Positions 1 to 9,318 are shown, counted from the first letter of the stretch. The stretch is DNA of 19,282 nucleotides from CAZADS01 sp964483985 (GCA_964483985.1 CAZADS010000010.1:1-19282), one strand, 5' to 3'. A program made the numbers and translations. The notes: a model not told the origin generated them from the letters alone.

Positions 1-1110
<1,110 letters not shown>

Positions 1111-1154
1111 AATTTATTCTTTCACCAGTACAGTGTAATACCGACGTGGAATAG

Positions 1155-1183
1155 GGGCGCACCAACAAGGTGCGCCCATTTTT
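1155..1183 (+). terminator. Intrinsic (rho-independent) terminator after groEL
   Basis: A perfect 9-bp GC-rich stem (GGGCGCACC at 1155-1163, GGTGCGCCC at 1169-1177) with a 5-base loop (AACAA) is followed by ATTTTT. Its form and its place 45 bases after the groEL stop make it a classic terminator. The T run ends only 8 bases before the first possible start codon of the next gene. Confidence 0.9.
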
Positions 1184-1191
1184 CAACCAAG

Positions 1192-2031
1192 ATGATTTCA
1201 ATGCTTCGAAATAATATAATAGAATCCGTGATACAAATCATGCGCAGCACCGCAGATGATTTGATATTGCCAAGGTTCAAAAATCTTAATCATGCCGATA
1301 TTTTTGAAAAAACGGGGCCGAAGGACTTGGTAACTATAGCTGATCTTGAGTCCGAACGGCAAATGGCAATCTTATTAAAAAACCTCATCAATGGGTCTTT
1401 AGTCATTGGTGAAGAAGGAATATCTAAAGAGCCTAAACTAATTGAATTGCTCTGCAGTGATTCAGCAATATGGGTAATCGATCCTGTAGACGGAACCAAC
1501 AATTTTGCGAAGGGAAAAAGGTATTTTTGTGTAATGGTTGCCTTGGTTTATAAACAAGAAATTCAACTTGGAGTTATTTTAGATCCGCTTGGAAGGAAAT
1601 GGGCTGCTGCTGAGAGAGGAGGTGGTGCTTGGTTGGGGAATTATGACACTTCTTATGAAAGACGTTTATCTGTGAATTCTGAAAAACCCCTCACTGAAAT
1701 GCTTGGAGTATTGAATTTTAGGTTTTTAGATTCGGGATTAAAAGAGAAAATGAGACAACGAGCTCGGCGATCTCTAAAACGTTTCTACAGCCACGGATGT
1801 GCTGGCCACGAGTATTTAGAATTAGTAACCAATGAATCTCAATTTACAATGTATGTCAAAAATATGCCTTGGGATCATGCAGCAGGTTCTTTAATTTTTA
1901 CAGAATCAGGCGGCTATCATGCACGCTTCGATGGAAGACAATATGACCCCAGAGAACTGAATGGCGGTTTATTAGCAGCACCTAATAAATGTTACTGGGA
2001 ACAACTCCACGCTGTTCTTTTTAATGAATAA
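1192..2031 (+). CDS. Inositol monophosphatase-family phosphatase
   Basis: This is a Mg2+-dependent phosphatase of the IMPase/SuhB/CysQ/HisN-like superfamily, 279 residues, which is the usual length. Metal-site motifs are in order: DLVTIAD (about 45-51), GEEG with Glu74, DPVDGTNNF with Asp97 and Asp100, and PWDHAAG with Asp228. The family removes phosphate from inositol-1-phosphate, 3'(2'),5'-bisphosphate nucleotides or histidinol phosphate; the sequence alone does not say which. Two ATG codons (1192 and 1201) are possible starts and neither has a clear Shine-Dalgarno sequence. The groEL terminator lies directly upstream, leaving about 80 bases for any promoter of its own. The gene converges on argC, whose stop is 29 bases away. 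The family call is secure; the substrate is not known. Confidence 0.93.
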   Translation: MISMLRNNIIESVIQIMRSTADDLILPRFKNLNHADIFEKTGPKDLVTIADLESERQMAILLKNLINGSLVIGEEGISKEPKLIELLCSDSAIWVIDPVDGTNNFAKGKRYFCVMVALVYKQEIQLGVILDPLGRKWAAAERGGGAWLGNYDTSYERRLSVNSEKPLTEMLGVLNFRFLDSGLKEKMRQRARRSLKRFYSHGCAGHEYLELVTNESQFTMYVKNMPWDHAAGSLIFTESGGYHARFDGRQYDPRELNGGLLAAPNKCYWEQLHAVLFNE

Positions 2032-2032
2032 C

Positions 2033-2065
2033 GCTTTAAAAAAGCCGCAAGATACTTTTTTAAGC
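2033..2065. terminator. AT-rich hairpin between convergent genes, possible bidirectional terminator
   Basis: GCTTTAAAAAAG (2033-2044) pairs with CTTTTTTAAGC (2055-2065) apart from one bulged T, around a 10-base loop. Each strand carries a T run on its 3' side. It lies exactly where the phosphatase gene and argC converge and contains the argC stop codon. The stem is AT-rich, so any termination may be weak. Confidence 0.4.
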
Positions 2066-3013
2066 ACCCTCCTTTAGTCCTGTGTCCGGTTCGAATCCTA
2101 ACATAAGATTCATGGATTGAATTGCGGCGCCTGCTGCACCTTTGCCTAAATTATCGAATATAGCTGTTAAAATGCATTGTTGCGTATCCTCTCTTCCAAA
2201 AATTTCTATATGCATTTTATTTGTTAAATTCATTAATTCTGGATTTAATTCGATTTCAGTATGGTCATTGGAAAAAGGAGAAACAGAAATAAAAATTTCG
2301 TTTTCATAATATTTGTTCAAAACATTATGAATGTCAGATATTTTGGGGATTCCGGGTATGCTCCAAAGTAGCAAAGGAATTTGCACAAGCATTCCTCTAA
2401 AATACTTACCTACAGATGGGGAGAATAAGGGCGCCAAATCTAAAAGAGCATGTTTTTTCATTTCAGGTAAATGTTTATGATTAAGGGCCATGCCATATGA
2501 ATAAAATGTGGGTTGTTCGCTAAAATGTTGCTGTTCGAATCTTGAAATTAAACTCTTTCCTCCACCAGAATATCCAGACACAGCATTTATTGTAAATGGG
2601 TAACTTGAGGGTAAAATACCAGCCTCTATTAACGGTCTTATCAATGCTATAACACCAGTCGGATAACATCCGGGATTTGATACTCTTTTTGAACATGCTA
2701 TCAGTTCTCTATGTCCTAAAGTCATCTCCGGAAAACCATAAACCCAATCATTATCTATTCTATGGGCGGTCGACGCATCAATCACACGCGTATGGTCATT
2801 TTCGATTAGGTTAACCGCTTCTTGCGCAGCCGAATCTGGTAAACACAGCAACCCAATATCACAAGAATTTAATGCACGACGTCTGGCATCTAGATCCTTT
2901 CGATCAGACTTTGGAAGAGTCATTAATGTTATATCTGTCCTATTGGACAAACGATTTCGTATTTCTAGTCCTGTGGTTCCAATATCACCGTCTATGAAAA
3001 TCTTTGCTGGCAT
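2060..3013 (-). CDS. argC: N-acetyl-gamma-glutamyl-phosphate reductase, type 2
   Basis: This is the NADPH-dependent reductase of arginine biosynthesis. It converts N-acetyl-glutamyl phosphate to N-acetylglutamate semialdehyde in the cytoplasm. The protein has 317 residues, fitting the short type 2 form of the family. The N-terminal Rossmann fold starts IFIDGDIGTTGLEI (5-18). The catalytic cysteine is Cys116 in SNPGCYPTG, and the GYSGGGK loop (147-153) follows. The ATG start has a good GGAG ribosome site 6 bases upstream. mazG lies 58 bases upstream on the same strand, so the two may be cotranscribed. No other arg genes are in the window. The hairpin at 2033-2065 covers the stop codon. Confidence 0.95.
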   Translation of the reverse strand: MPAKIFIDGDIGTTGLEIRNRLSNRTDITLMTLPKSDRKDLDARRRALNSCDIGLLCLPDSAAQEAVNLIENDHTRVIDASTAHRIDNDWVYGFPEMTLGHRELIACSKRVSNPGCYPTGVIALIRPLIEAGILPSSYPFTINAVSGYSGGGKSLISRFEQQHFSEQPTFYSYGMALNHKHLPEMKKHALLDLAPLFSPSVGKYFRGMLVQIPLLLWSIPGIPKISDIHNVLNKYYENEIFISVSPFSNDHTEIELNPELMNLTNKMHIEIFGREDTQQCILTAIFDNLGKGAAGAAIQSMNLMLGFEPDTGLKEGA

Positions 3014-3071
3014 TATTGCTCCAAATAAATGCTTTTTATCTTTTAAAAAAATAATTAAATATTATCACGAA

Positions 3072-3935
3072 TTATAGTTTGTCTTGGATTTTTGATCGTT
3101 GCCAACGGTCTTCCATTTCTTCTAAAGTAGCTTCTTTTGGGGTCTTACCAAGCTCAGTTAATAGAAGTTGTTCAACTATACGAAACCGATTTTCAAATTT
3201 TTGATTTGTGCGATGAACGGCTAGCTCTGGATCGATATCTAGTTTTCTAGCTAAATTTGCACATGTGAAGATTAAATCCCCAATTTCTTCTTCCACAGCA
3301 GATCGGCAATTTCCAGATTTCCTAATTTCATACTGCAATTCTTTGATTTCCTCATCTATTTTTTCGAAAACATCATCGATATTTTTCCAATCAAACCCTG
3401 CATTTGCCGTTCGTGTTTGTAATTTTATCGCCCGGAGTAGGGCGGGATAATGCGTACAGATATCATCTAAAGTACTTATTGTTCTACCTTCTTTCTTTCC
3501 CTTTATTTTTCGTTCTTCCTCTTTGTAACTCTCCCAAGCTTTGGTTGGATCGTATGCATTACTTGATTGGGAAGGAGAAAAAATATCGGAATGTCGTTCG
3601 ATTATCTTTTTTGTCAATGATTCCACGACATGATCAAAAGTAAAAAGACCATTTTCCTTTGCTATTTGACTATAGTAAACAACCTGAAGCAGTAAATCAC
3701 CCAGTTCTTCCATTAAATTTTGATAATTTTTTTGATGAATAGCACTAGCAACCTCATATGCTTCTTCTATTGTGTAGGGTGCTATTGTCTCGAATGTTTG
3801 ATTAAGGTCCCAGCTTTCCCCTTTATCTGGGTCCCGAAGAGATGCCATAATGGTGATTAGTCTTTCGATTAAATTAGTTTTTCCTGTTCGGTTAACGGGA
3901 GAGGGAAGTTTAGGAGTGTTTTGTTTGTTTGGCAC
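3072..3935 (-). CDS. mazG: Nucleoside triphosphate pyrophosphohydrolase MazG
   Basis: This house-cleaning enzyme hydrolyses (d)NTPs to the monophosphate and pyrophosphate. The protein has 287 residues with the usual two tandem MazG domains. The first metal site is EEAYE (57-61) with EELGD (76-80); the second is EEIKE (195-199) with EEEIGD (215-220). The start is GTG, because no ATG lies upstream of the first domain, so about 20 extra residues precede the usual N-terminus. No clear Shine-Dalgarno is present; a small palindrome (3941-3954) lies there instead. The usual CPWD motif after LRDP reads ESWD (40-43), which is unusual. The second, catalytic domain looks intact. The closest upstream gene on this strand is the 82-residue ORF, 109 bases away. 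Confidence 0.95.
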   Translation of the reverse strand: MPNKQNTPKLPSPVNRTGKTNLIERLITIMASLRDPDKGESWDLNQTFETIAPYTIEEAYEVASAIHQKNYQNLMEELGDLLLQVVYYSQIAKENGLFTFDHVVESLTKKIIERHSDIFSPSQSSNAYDPTKAWESYKEEERKIKGKKEGRTISTLDDICTHYPALLRAIKLQTRTANAGFDWKNIDDVFEKIDEEIKELQYEIRKSGNCRSAVEEEIGDLIFTCANLARKLDIDPELAVHRTNQKFENRFRIVEQLLLTELGKTPKEATLEEMEDRWQRSKIQDKL

Positions 3936-4044
3936 TTTTTAATGTTTCAACATTTAAAATTATTACAAATTTATGGTTATCTAACTGATACAAAAGTCGC
4001 ATAACATATATTATGGGAAATAACTGCTGTTATTATCAACTAAA

Positions 4045-4293
4045 TTAAACAAGCTCAATTTTTGCACCTACACACATACCATCACGCCGAACCACTGCTT
4101 TAAACTTGCTTTTAATTTTTGGTTCCCCAAACACTTTACTAAGCGAAAGATTTTGATCCGTGGTTCGTAATAGCACACCATGAGAATTACATAATTCCAT
4201 TAATTCCTTCAAAAACTCATGAGCCTCTTTCCTACTCAACAAATTATGTTCATGCTCTAGGGCAAGACCTTTTAAGAAATCTTTATCTATCAA
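4045..4293 (-). CDS. Conserved-looking hypothetical protein, 82 residues, TTG start
   Basis: I do not recognise this protein. It is small, soluble and charged, with a probable helical first half (residues 1-37, including HEHNLLSRKEAHEFLKEL) and a basic second half rich in Lys and Arg (KIKSKFKAVVRR, about 59-70). No signal peptide or membrane segment is seen. The start is TTG, supported by AAGGAAA 6-7 bases upstream and by an in-frame stop 20 bases upstream that rules out a longer form. It begins 32 bases after the stop of the metallo-hydrolase gene on the same strand, so it is probably the last or nearly last cistron of the tmk-holB-metG-tatD block. It could be a real lineage-specific gene; its place, ribosome site and protein-like composition favour that. 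Confidence 0.6.
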   Translation of the reverse strand: MIDKDFLKGLALEHEHNLLSRKEAHEFLKELMELCNSHGVLLRTTDQNLSLSKVFGEPKIKSKFKAVVRRDGMCVGAKIELV

Positions 4294-4325
4294 TTTATTT
4301 TCCTTTTCACTTCAAAGGAACTATT

Positions 4326-5099
4326 TTAAATTTCAATAACCAATCCATCGTAAGCAGGTTCAATACCTTTGGGAAGTTTAGCCAACATAGTCACATAATC
4401 AATATCGCTTGTCATATGGGTAAAATAAGCGCGAGTGGGTTTTACTTTTTTAATCCACGCCAAGGTCCGCCCTAGGTGGGAATGCGCTTGAGATTCACGC
4501 TCACGCAAACAATCAACCACCCATACATCTATTCCAATCAACTGGGATAGCTCAAAATCGGTCATATGGGCAACATCCGTGGAATAAGCAAATTTCTGGT
4601 CAAAAATGAATCCCAAACTATCTCCGCTAACTCCATGATTTTGAAGTACCGGCTGAATAGTCATCCCACCAAGATTAATTGAGTTCAGCGTAATTTCATG
4701 AGCCTCTAATGGAACCCTAAAATAGGATGGGCTAATGTCTGTTTTTTCAAACATGTACCCAAACCTATTTCCTAATCGTTCTAAAGTTCTTCTATCTCCA
4801 TAAACATCAATAGGTTGTCCCATCCGCCAAAACATAGGCCGTAAATCATCTAATCCATGAGTATGGTCAGCATGGCTGTGAGTAAAAAGCACCGCATCAA
4901 TACGTTTAACATCTGCATCCAATAATTGTTCTCTAAGGTCTGGCGATGTATCAACTAAAAGAACAAACCCTCTATTCTCTATTAATATTGAGCAACGTCT
5001 ACGCCTATTTTTCGGTTCACTGGGATCACACTGTCCCCATTCATTTCCAAGAACAGGAACACCAACAGAAGATCCACATCCTAAAATAGTGATTCTCAC
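4326..5099 (-). CDS. MBL-fold metallo-hydrolase, PhnP-like
   Basis: This is a 257-residue metallo-beta-lactamase-fold phosphodiesterase of the PhnP/RNase Z-like group. It starts ITILGCGSSVGVPVLG (3-18), typical of that group. The metal-binding motif is THSHADH (73-79), with further ligands likely at His155, Asp175 and His228. PhnP itself cleaves cyclic phosphoribosyl phosphates, but no phn genes are nearby, and this alphaproteobacterial copy travels with tatD and metG instead, so its substrate is open. The start is a GTG at 5097-5099 overlapping the tatD stop as GTGA, which points to translational coupling. Family assignment is strong and the reaction is inferred. Confidence 0.92.
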   Translation of the reverse strand: MRITILGCGSSVGVPVLGNEWGQCDPSEPKNRRRRCSILIENRGFVLLVDTSPDLREQLLDADVKRIDAVLFTHSHADHTHGLDDLRPMFWRMGQPIDVYGDRRTLERLGNRFGYMFEKTDISPSYFRVPLEAHEITLNSINLGGMTIQPVLQNHGVSGDSLGFIFDQKFAYSTDVAHMTDFELSQLIGIDVWVVDCLRERESQAHSHLGRTLAWIKKVKPTRAYFTHMTSDIDYVTMLAKLPKGIEPAYDGLVIEI

Positions 5100-5935
5100 A
5101 GTGCATTCCTAGCATAAGGGGAACCTGCTTCCGGTACTTTTTTAAAGAGATTAAAAAAATTTTGTGTAGTTATATCTGAGATTTCCAATTCCCCACGAGA
5201 CAAACATTCAGCTAGTCGATAATTAGTATACCGCACAAAAGCGGGTTCATTCCGTTTTCCTCTCATGGGGACAGGTGCTAGATATGGAGAATCAGTCTCA
5301 ACAAGAAGACGGTCTAAAGGTAGCGACTTAACTATCTCCCGTAAACCTGTAGCATTATTAAAGGTAATAATTCCAGACAAGGAGATATACAACCCTAAAT
5401 CAATGGCGCGCCAAGCTAACCCTGCACCTGCTGTAAAACAATGCAACACCCCTAAGAAAGACTTTTGATTATAGAAACTTTCTAGGATGTCACCTGTGTC
5501 CTGATCGGCATCACGGCTATGAACTATCACGGGTAAATTAGTTTCCTGTGCCGCTCGTATATGCAGTTTGAAACTCTCCCGCTGCAGGTCTTTAGGAGAA
5601 TTATCATAAAAATAATCTAATCCGGTTTCTCCCACACCTACAACTTTTGGGTGTTGGGTAAATTCTATTAATTTTTTTAATTCTGGGATTCCTTCTGTCA
5701 CTACCTCGTGAGGGTGAACACCAACCGAACAAAATATTTCGTCAAAGGATTCCGTTATTTCAATTAATTTTTCAAACTCACTGAGTTTGGTGCAAATTGT
5801 CAACATACACCTTACTCCAGCATCTCTCGCACGAGCTACTACGTTTTCAAGCTCACCGGCAAAATTATCGAAATTCAAATGACAATGAGAATCGATTAAA
5901 TTAGGCCCAGTGTCGAAGGGTTTATTATTATACAT
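5096..5935 (-). CDS. TatD-family metal-dependent hydrolase / DNase
   Basis: This TIM-barrel metal-dependent hydrolase is in the TatD/YcfH family, members of which act as 3'-5' exonucleases or deoxyribonucleases in DNA repair. Numbering from the ATG, the metal ligands visible are the HxH of DSHCHL (about 17-19), Glu103 in GVGETGLDY, His139 in VIVHSRDA, His165 in LHCFTA and Asp215 in ETDSPYL, with APVPMRGKRNEP following. The length of 279 residues is slightly above the usual 260. I take the ATG at 5933-5935 as the start. It overlaps the metG stop as TGATG; the TTG one codon earlier (5938) is also possible. No separate ribosome site is seen, so reinitiation after metG is likely. Its last four bases overlap the start of the MBL hydrolase gene. 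Confidence 0.95.
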   Translation of the reverse strand: MYNNKPFDTGPNLIDSHCHLNFDNFAGELENVVARARDAGVRCMLTICTKLSEFEKLIEITESFDEIFCSVGVHPHEVVTEGIPELKKLIEFTQHPKVVGVGETGLDYFYDNSPKDLQRESFKLHIRAAQETNLPVIVHSRDADQDTGDILESFYNQKSFLGVLHCFTAGAGLAWRAIDLGLYISLSGIITFNNATGLREIVKSLPLDRLLVETDSPYLAPVPMRGKRNEPAFVRYTNYRLAECLSRGELEISDITTQNFFNLFKKVPEAGSPYARNAL

Positions 5936-7461
5936 CAATCTATCGCAATGCGAGGAAAGATTGGCGATGGCTTTGGCAGTGTTTGGCCGGGCGTTAGCCG
6001 GTACTGAGGACTCAAATGAAAAAATGTACGTTCGTTTTGAGAAATGCTTAATTGATCAAGTATTTTATTTGCGGAATTTGGTACAACTGGTTGAATCAAG
6101 ATGCCTAAAAATCGTAATGTTTCCAAACATGTGTAGAGCACTGTTTCCATTCTAACAGGATCATTCTTTCGTAATGCCCATGGCGCCTGATCATCAATAT
6201 ATCTATTTGCATTACTCACCAAACCCCATGTGGCCTCGATCGCCTTATGAAAATTTTGCTGGTCGTATTCCTGTCGCAAATGTTCAAGTAGATTACTCGC
6301 AGATGATAACAAAAAGTTATCTACATCTTTAAAATCTGAAGGCTTTGGTATGACACCTTTACAATTTTTTTGAACAAATGAAAGTACGCGTTGAGCCAAA
6401 TTACCTAGATCGTTAGCCAGATCACTATTGGCCCGATTCACCATGGCAGACCTTGAAAAATCCCCATCATTACCAAATGGTACTTCTCGCATCAAAAAAT
6501 ACCGGACCTGATCTAGACCGAACGAATTGATTAATTTAATTGGATCTATAACATTTCCAAGAGATTTTGAAATTTTTTGACCCTCATTGGTCCACCAACC
6601 ATGAGCAAAAACCCGCTTCGGGAGAGGTAAATTTGCAGCCATTAAAAAGGCTGGCCAGTAAACGGCGTGGAACCGCAATATATCTTTTCCCACCATGTGC
6701 AAGTCGGCAGGCCAAAACTTTCTATAAGACGCAGATGTTTGATTGGGGAACCCAGTTGCTGTTATATAATTTGTCAACGCATCCAGCCATACGTACATTA
6801 TATGGTCTTCATCATCTGGCACTTGAACGCCCCATTTAAAGCTGGTTCGGGAAATTGAAAGATCTTTTAATCCCGAGGACACGAAACTTATAACTTCATT
6901 TCTTCTGCTTTTTGGGGCTATGAAATCTGGGTTTTCTTTATAAAACTCTAATAATGGATTTTGCCATTTAGAAAGATTGAAAAAATAACTCGGCTCTTCA
7001 ACCCACTCTACCGGAGCCCCCGTGGGCGCGGAACCATTAACCAGTTCGCTCTCAGAAAAAAATGCCTCATCTCTGACTGAATACCAGCCTGAATATTTAC
7101 CTAAATAGATTTGACCGTTCTGTAAGAGCATGCGCCAAATTTCTTGAACCGATTCAATATGTCTGAATTCAGTCGTTCTTATAAAATCATCATTAGATAT
7201 ATTAAATTTTGGCAAGAGATCTTTAAAGTTTTTAGAAACTTTATCCGTAAATTCCAAAGGAGTTAACCCCGAGCTTTTTGCCGCATCCTCCACCTTTTGT
7301 CCATGCTCATCAGTTCCGGTCAGAAACATTACATCATATCCATCCAATCGTTTGAATCTAGCCATTACATCACAAGCTAAAGTGGTATAGGCATGTCCAA
7401 TGTGGGGAACATCATTTACATAATAGATTGGGGTAGTAATGTAATAACGCTGGGATGCCAT
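5935..7461 (-). CDS. metG: Methionyl-tRNA synthetase
   Basis: This class I aminoacyl-tRNA synthetase charges tRNA-Met and initiator tRNA with methionine. The protein has 508 residues. Signatures are the HIGH motif read as HIGH (20-23), TGTDEHGQK (48-56), and the KMSKS loop read as KISKS (296-300). The segment where other forms have zinc cysteines (around YSGWYSVRDEAFFSESEL, about 123-140) has none, so this is the zinc-free short type. The C-terminal dimerisation domain of E. coli MetG is also absent. The helical anticodon-binding domain spans roughly 360-508. ATG start with a weak GGA upstream. A 93-base gap separates it from holB and contains an inverted repeat (7493-7522). Its stop overlaps tatD as TGATG. 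Confidence 0.97.
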   Translation of the reverse strand: MASQRYYITTPIYYVNDVPHIGHAYTTLACDVMARFKRLDGYDVMFLTGTDEHGQKVEDAAKSSGLTPLEFTDKVSKNFKDLLPKFNISNDDFIRTTEFRHIESVQEIWRMLLQNGQIYLGKYSGWYSVRDEAFFSESELVNGSAPTGAPVEWVEEPSYFFNLSKWQNPLLEFYKENPDFIAPKSRRNEVISFVSSGLKDLSISRTSFKWGVQVPDDEDHIMYVWLDALTNYITATGFPNQTSASYRKFWPADLHMVGKDILRFHAVYWPAFLMAANLPLPKRVFAHGWWTNEGQKISKSLGNVIDPIKLINSFGLDQVRYFLMREVPFGNDGDFSRSAMVNRANSDLANDLGNLAQRVLSFVQKNCKGVIPKPSDFKDVDNFLLSSASNLLEHLRQEYDQQNFHKAIEATWGLVSNANRYIDDQAPWALRKNDPVRMETVLYTCLETLRFLGILIQPVVPNSANKILDQLSISQNERTFFHLSPQYRLTPGQTLPKPSPIFPRIAID

Positions 7462-7492
7462 TGTCTGTCCACTTTATTTACCTTGATTAATC

Positions 7493-7522
7493 TCGGTGTC
7501 CGGTAGACCTAACGCGCACCGA
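7493..7522. promoter_or_regulatory. Inverted repeat in the metG leader
   Basis: TCGGTG (7493-7498) and CACCGA (7517-7522) are exact inverted 6-mers enclosing an inner short pair (GGT...ACC). They lie 32-61 bases upstream of the metG start, in the longest gap of the central block. This could be a leader hairpin or a protein site. No T run follows on the metG strand, so it is not an obvious terminator. Chance occurrence cannot be excluded. Confidence 0.2.
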
Positions 7523-7554
7523 CTATTACATCAAGCGGGAATCGAAAAATCTGA

Positions 7555-8658
7555 CTATTTTAGAAGACTCAAAATTACGCTGTTAATTAAGTTTTTAGGA
7601 TCGAGATTAACTTGCTCATATTTAACTAACATTCGCTCAGCAGTCGATAACCGAGCGCAAACCTCACCTAACCCAAATCTAGTCACCAAAGATTCAAAAA
7701 TTCTCTGTTCTCCTTGAACTACTTCAGATTTTAGTAATCGATTAGCAGCTAAATTTCTCATCCCTTGTCCTAACCAAAACAACACCAATTGTAACCGTAG
7801 AACCAAAACATTGTGAATATCACTTTTTTTTACTTTGCTCCAAGTTTCGTTAAATTCATTTATTTGGTAAAAATTTAACTCAGGAAATGTTTCAAACAGT
7901 CTTACAACATCATTTAATACAGAAACGCCATTCTGATTCAAAATTTCAATCCCTCTCCCTATACTTCCCTCTCCCAAACGCAGCACAGTTTCTAGAGAAC
8001 TTGATGTCAAAGAATCGTCTATTGATGCTAAGACATTTCGAATTAGTCCGTCCTCGAGTGGATATAGGTGAAGTTGCCTACACCTCGATCGTATAGTCGG
8101 CAATAATTTTCCAGGTCTATGGCTTATTAGCAAAAAAATAGTACGGGATGGAGGTTCTTCTAGAAATTTAAGTAGTGCGTTACCTGAATGCCTATTCAAA
8201 TCATCAACAGAATCTATGATAACTATCCTCCATTCTCCTAGTCCTGGTGTTAACTGAAGGAACTGAGCTATTGGTTTGATATCGTCTAAAACTATTTCCT
8301 GTCTTAACTGAAGGGTCCGTTGATTTTTAGTTCTTTCAACAACCATTAAGTTAGGGTGGCTGTCGTTATTAACAAGCTCAACATGAGCCATTTTCAAAGG
8401 TGTGTCCAAGTTAGCCGGGTTCGTACGGAAACTTTCTAGTCGGAACAAATAATCGGTTTGGTTATAGAATTTAGGAGTTAATACGAAACGAGAAAAACGA
8501 TACGCAAGGGTCGCTTTGCCAATTCCTTTAATACCAGTAAACAGCCAAGCATGTGGCATGGCCCCGGTATTCCACGCTCTAATTAATGATGCCTCTGCAT
8601 CCTTATGACCAACAAAACTTAAAGTTTTTCGGGGTGAAGATACGTTTGCGTGCATCAC
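7555..8658 (-). CDS. holB: DNA polymerase III subunit delta'
   Basis: This is a clamp-loader subunit of the replicative polymerase, which works with delta and DnaX (tau/gamma) to load the beta clamp. The protein has 367 residues. It has an AAA+ core with a P-loop GIKGIGKAT (42-50), a Walker B-like IVIIDSVDDLN (145-155), the NALLKFLEEPP helix (160-170) and the SRC motif (191-193). The zinc cysteines found in E. coli delta' and in DnaX are missing, as I would expect for alphaproteobacterial HolB. The C-terminal third is diverged, helical and collar-like. Two starts are possible: GTG at 8656-8658 (GTGA overlap with tmk) or the next codon ATG at 8653-8655 (TGATG). Either way translation is probably coupled to tmk. 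Confidence 0.95.
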   Translation of the reverse strand: MMHANVSSPRKTLSFVGHKDAEASLIRAWNTGAMPHAWLFTGIKGIGKATLAYRFSRFVLTPKFYNQTDYLFRLESFRTNPANLDTPLKMAHVELVNNDSHPNLMVVERTKNQRTLQLRQEIVLDDIKPIAQFLQLTPGLGEWRIVIIDSVDDLNRHSGNALLKFLEEPPSRTIFLLISHRPGKLLPTIRSRCRQLHLYPLEDGLIRNVLASIDDSLTSSSLETVLRLGEGSIGRGIEILNQNGVSVLNDVVRLFETFPELNFYQINEFNETWSKVKKSDIHNVLVLRLQLVLFWLGQGMRNLAANRLLKSEVVQGEQRIFESLVTRFGLGEVCARLSTAERMLVKYEQVNLDPKNLINSVILSLLK

Positions 8659-9314
8659 TTTTCGAATTCTTCACTAAATCGGGTATAAACAATGTCACGC
8701 AAGGTGTTTGCTATAATTTGCGGATCATTGCTTGCATCTATTTTCACTATTCTATCCCGAAATTTATCTGCGCGCTCTATAAAACCACGTCGCAATCTAT
8801 GGTGAAAATCTAATTCCATTTCTTCAAAACGAGTTTCCTTATTGGTCACTAGAACATCTCGGGATCTAGTTCTTGATAAACCAACTTCTACTGGTACATC
8901 AAACAACAAAGTTAAATCGGGTTTGATTGAACCCAAGGTTATATTATGTAACTGCATTAAAACCGACGGCCGAACGCCGCGTCCAATGCCTTGATAAACA
9001 AAAGTGGAATCGAAAAACCGATCGCAAATCACCCAGGTTCCTCGGCTTAACTCTGGTTTTATAACCCTAAACCAATGATCTCGGCGCGCAGCGCATAATA
9101 AAAGTGATTCGGATAAAGGATCCCATCGGTTGGGTTCACCCGACACGAGCAATCTCCTGATTTCTTCACCGCCGATTGACCCACCGGGCTCCCTAGTCAG
9201 AAATACGGTAATTCCTTCTTTTTTGAGAGTTTCTGCAAGAAGGGATGCCTGAGTAGACTTTCCTGCGCCCTCTCCTCCTTCCAAGCTAATAAATTTACCC
9301 CATTTTAAAGTCAT
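8655..9314 (-). CDS. tmk: Thymidylate (dTMP) kinase
   Basis: This enzyme phosphorylates dTMP to dTDP on the way to dTTP. The protein has 219 residues, normal for the family. The P-loop is GGEGAGKST (13-21), the substrate loop TREPGG lies at 40-45, the DR motif with its following aromatics is CDRFFDSTFVYQG (97-109), and an Arg-rich lid (RTRSRD, 148-153) follows DVPVEVGL. The ATG lies 4 bases after the carboxypeptidase stop, with GAGG close in front. It overlaps holB by one to four bases depending on the holB start. The tmk-holB pairing is widespread in bacteria and links nucleotide supply with replication. Confidence 0.97.
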   Translation of the reverse strand: MTLKWGKFISLEGGEGAGKSTQASLLAETLKKEGITVFLTREPGGSIGGEEIRRLLVSGEPNRWDPLSESLLLCAARRDHWFRVIKPELSRGTWVICDRFFDSTFVYQGIGRGVRPSVLMQLHNITLGSIKPDLTLLFDVPVEVGLSRTRSRDVLVTNKETRFEEMELDFHHRLRRGFIERADKFRDRIVKIDASNDPQIIANTLRDIVYTRFSEEFEK

Positions 9315-9318
9315 GACC

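Noticed and set aside
6574..6823. KISKS instead of KMSKS in MetG (codons within about 6562-6576)
   Set aside because: Ile at this position is frequent in alphaproteobacterial MetG, so it is not an active-site defect.
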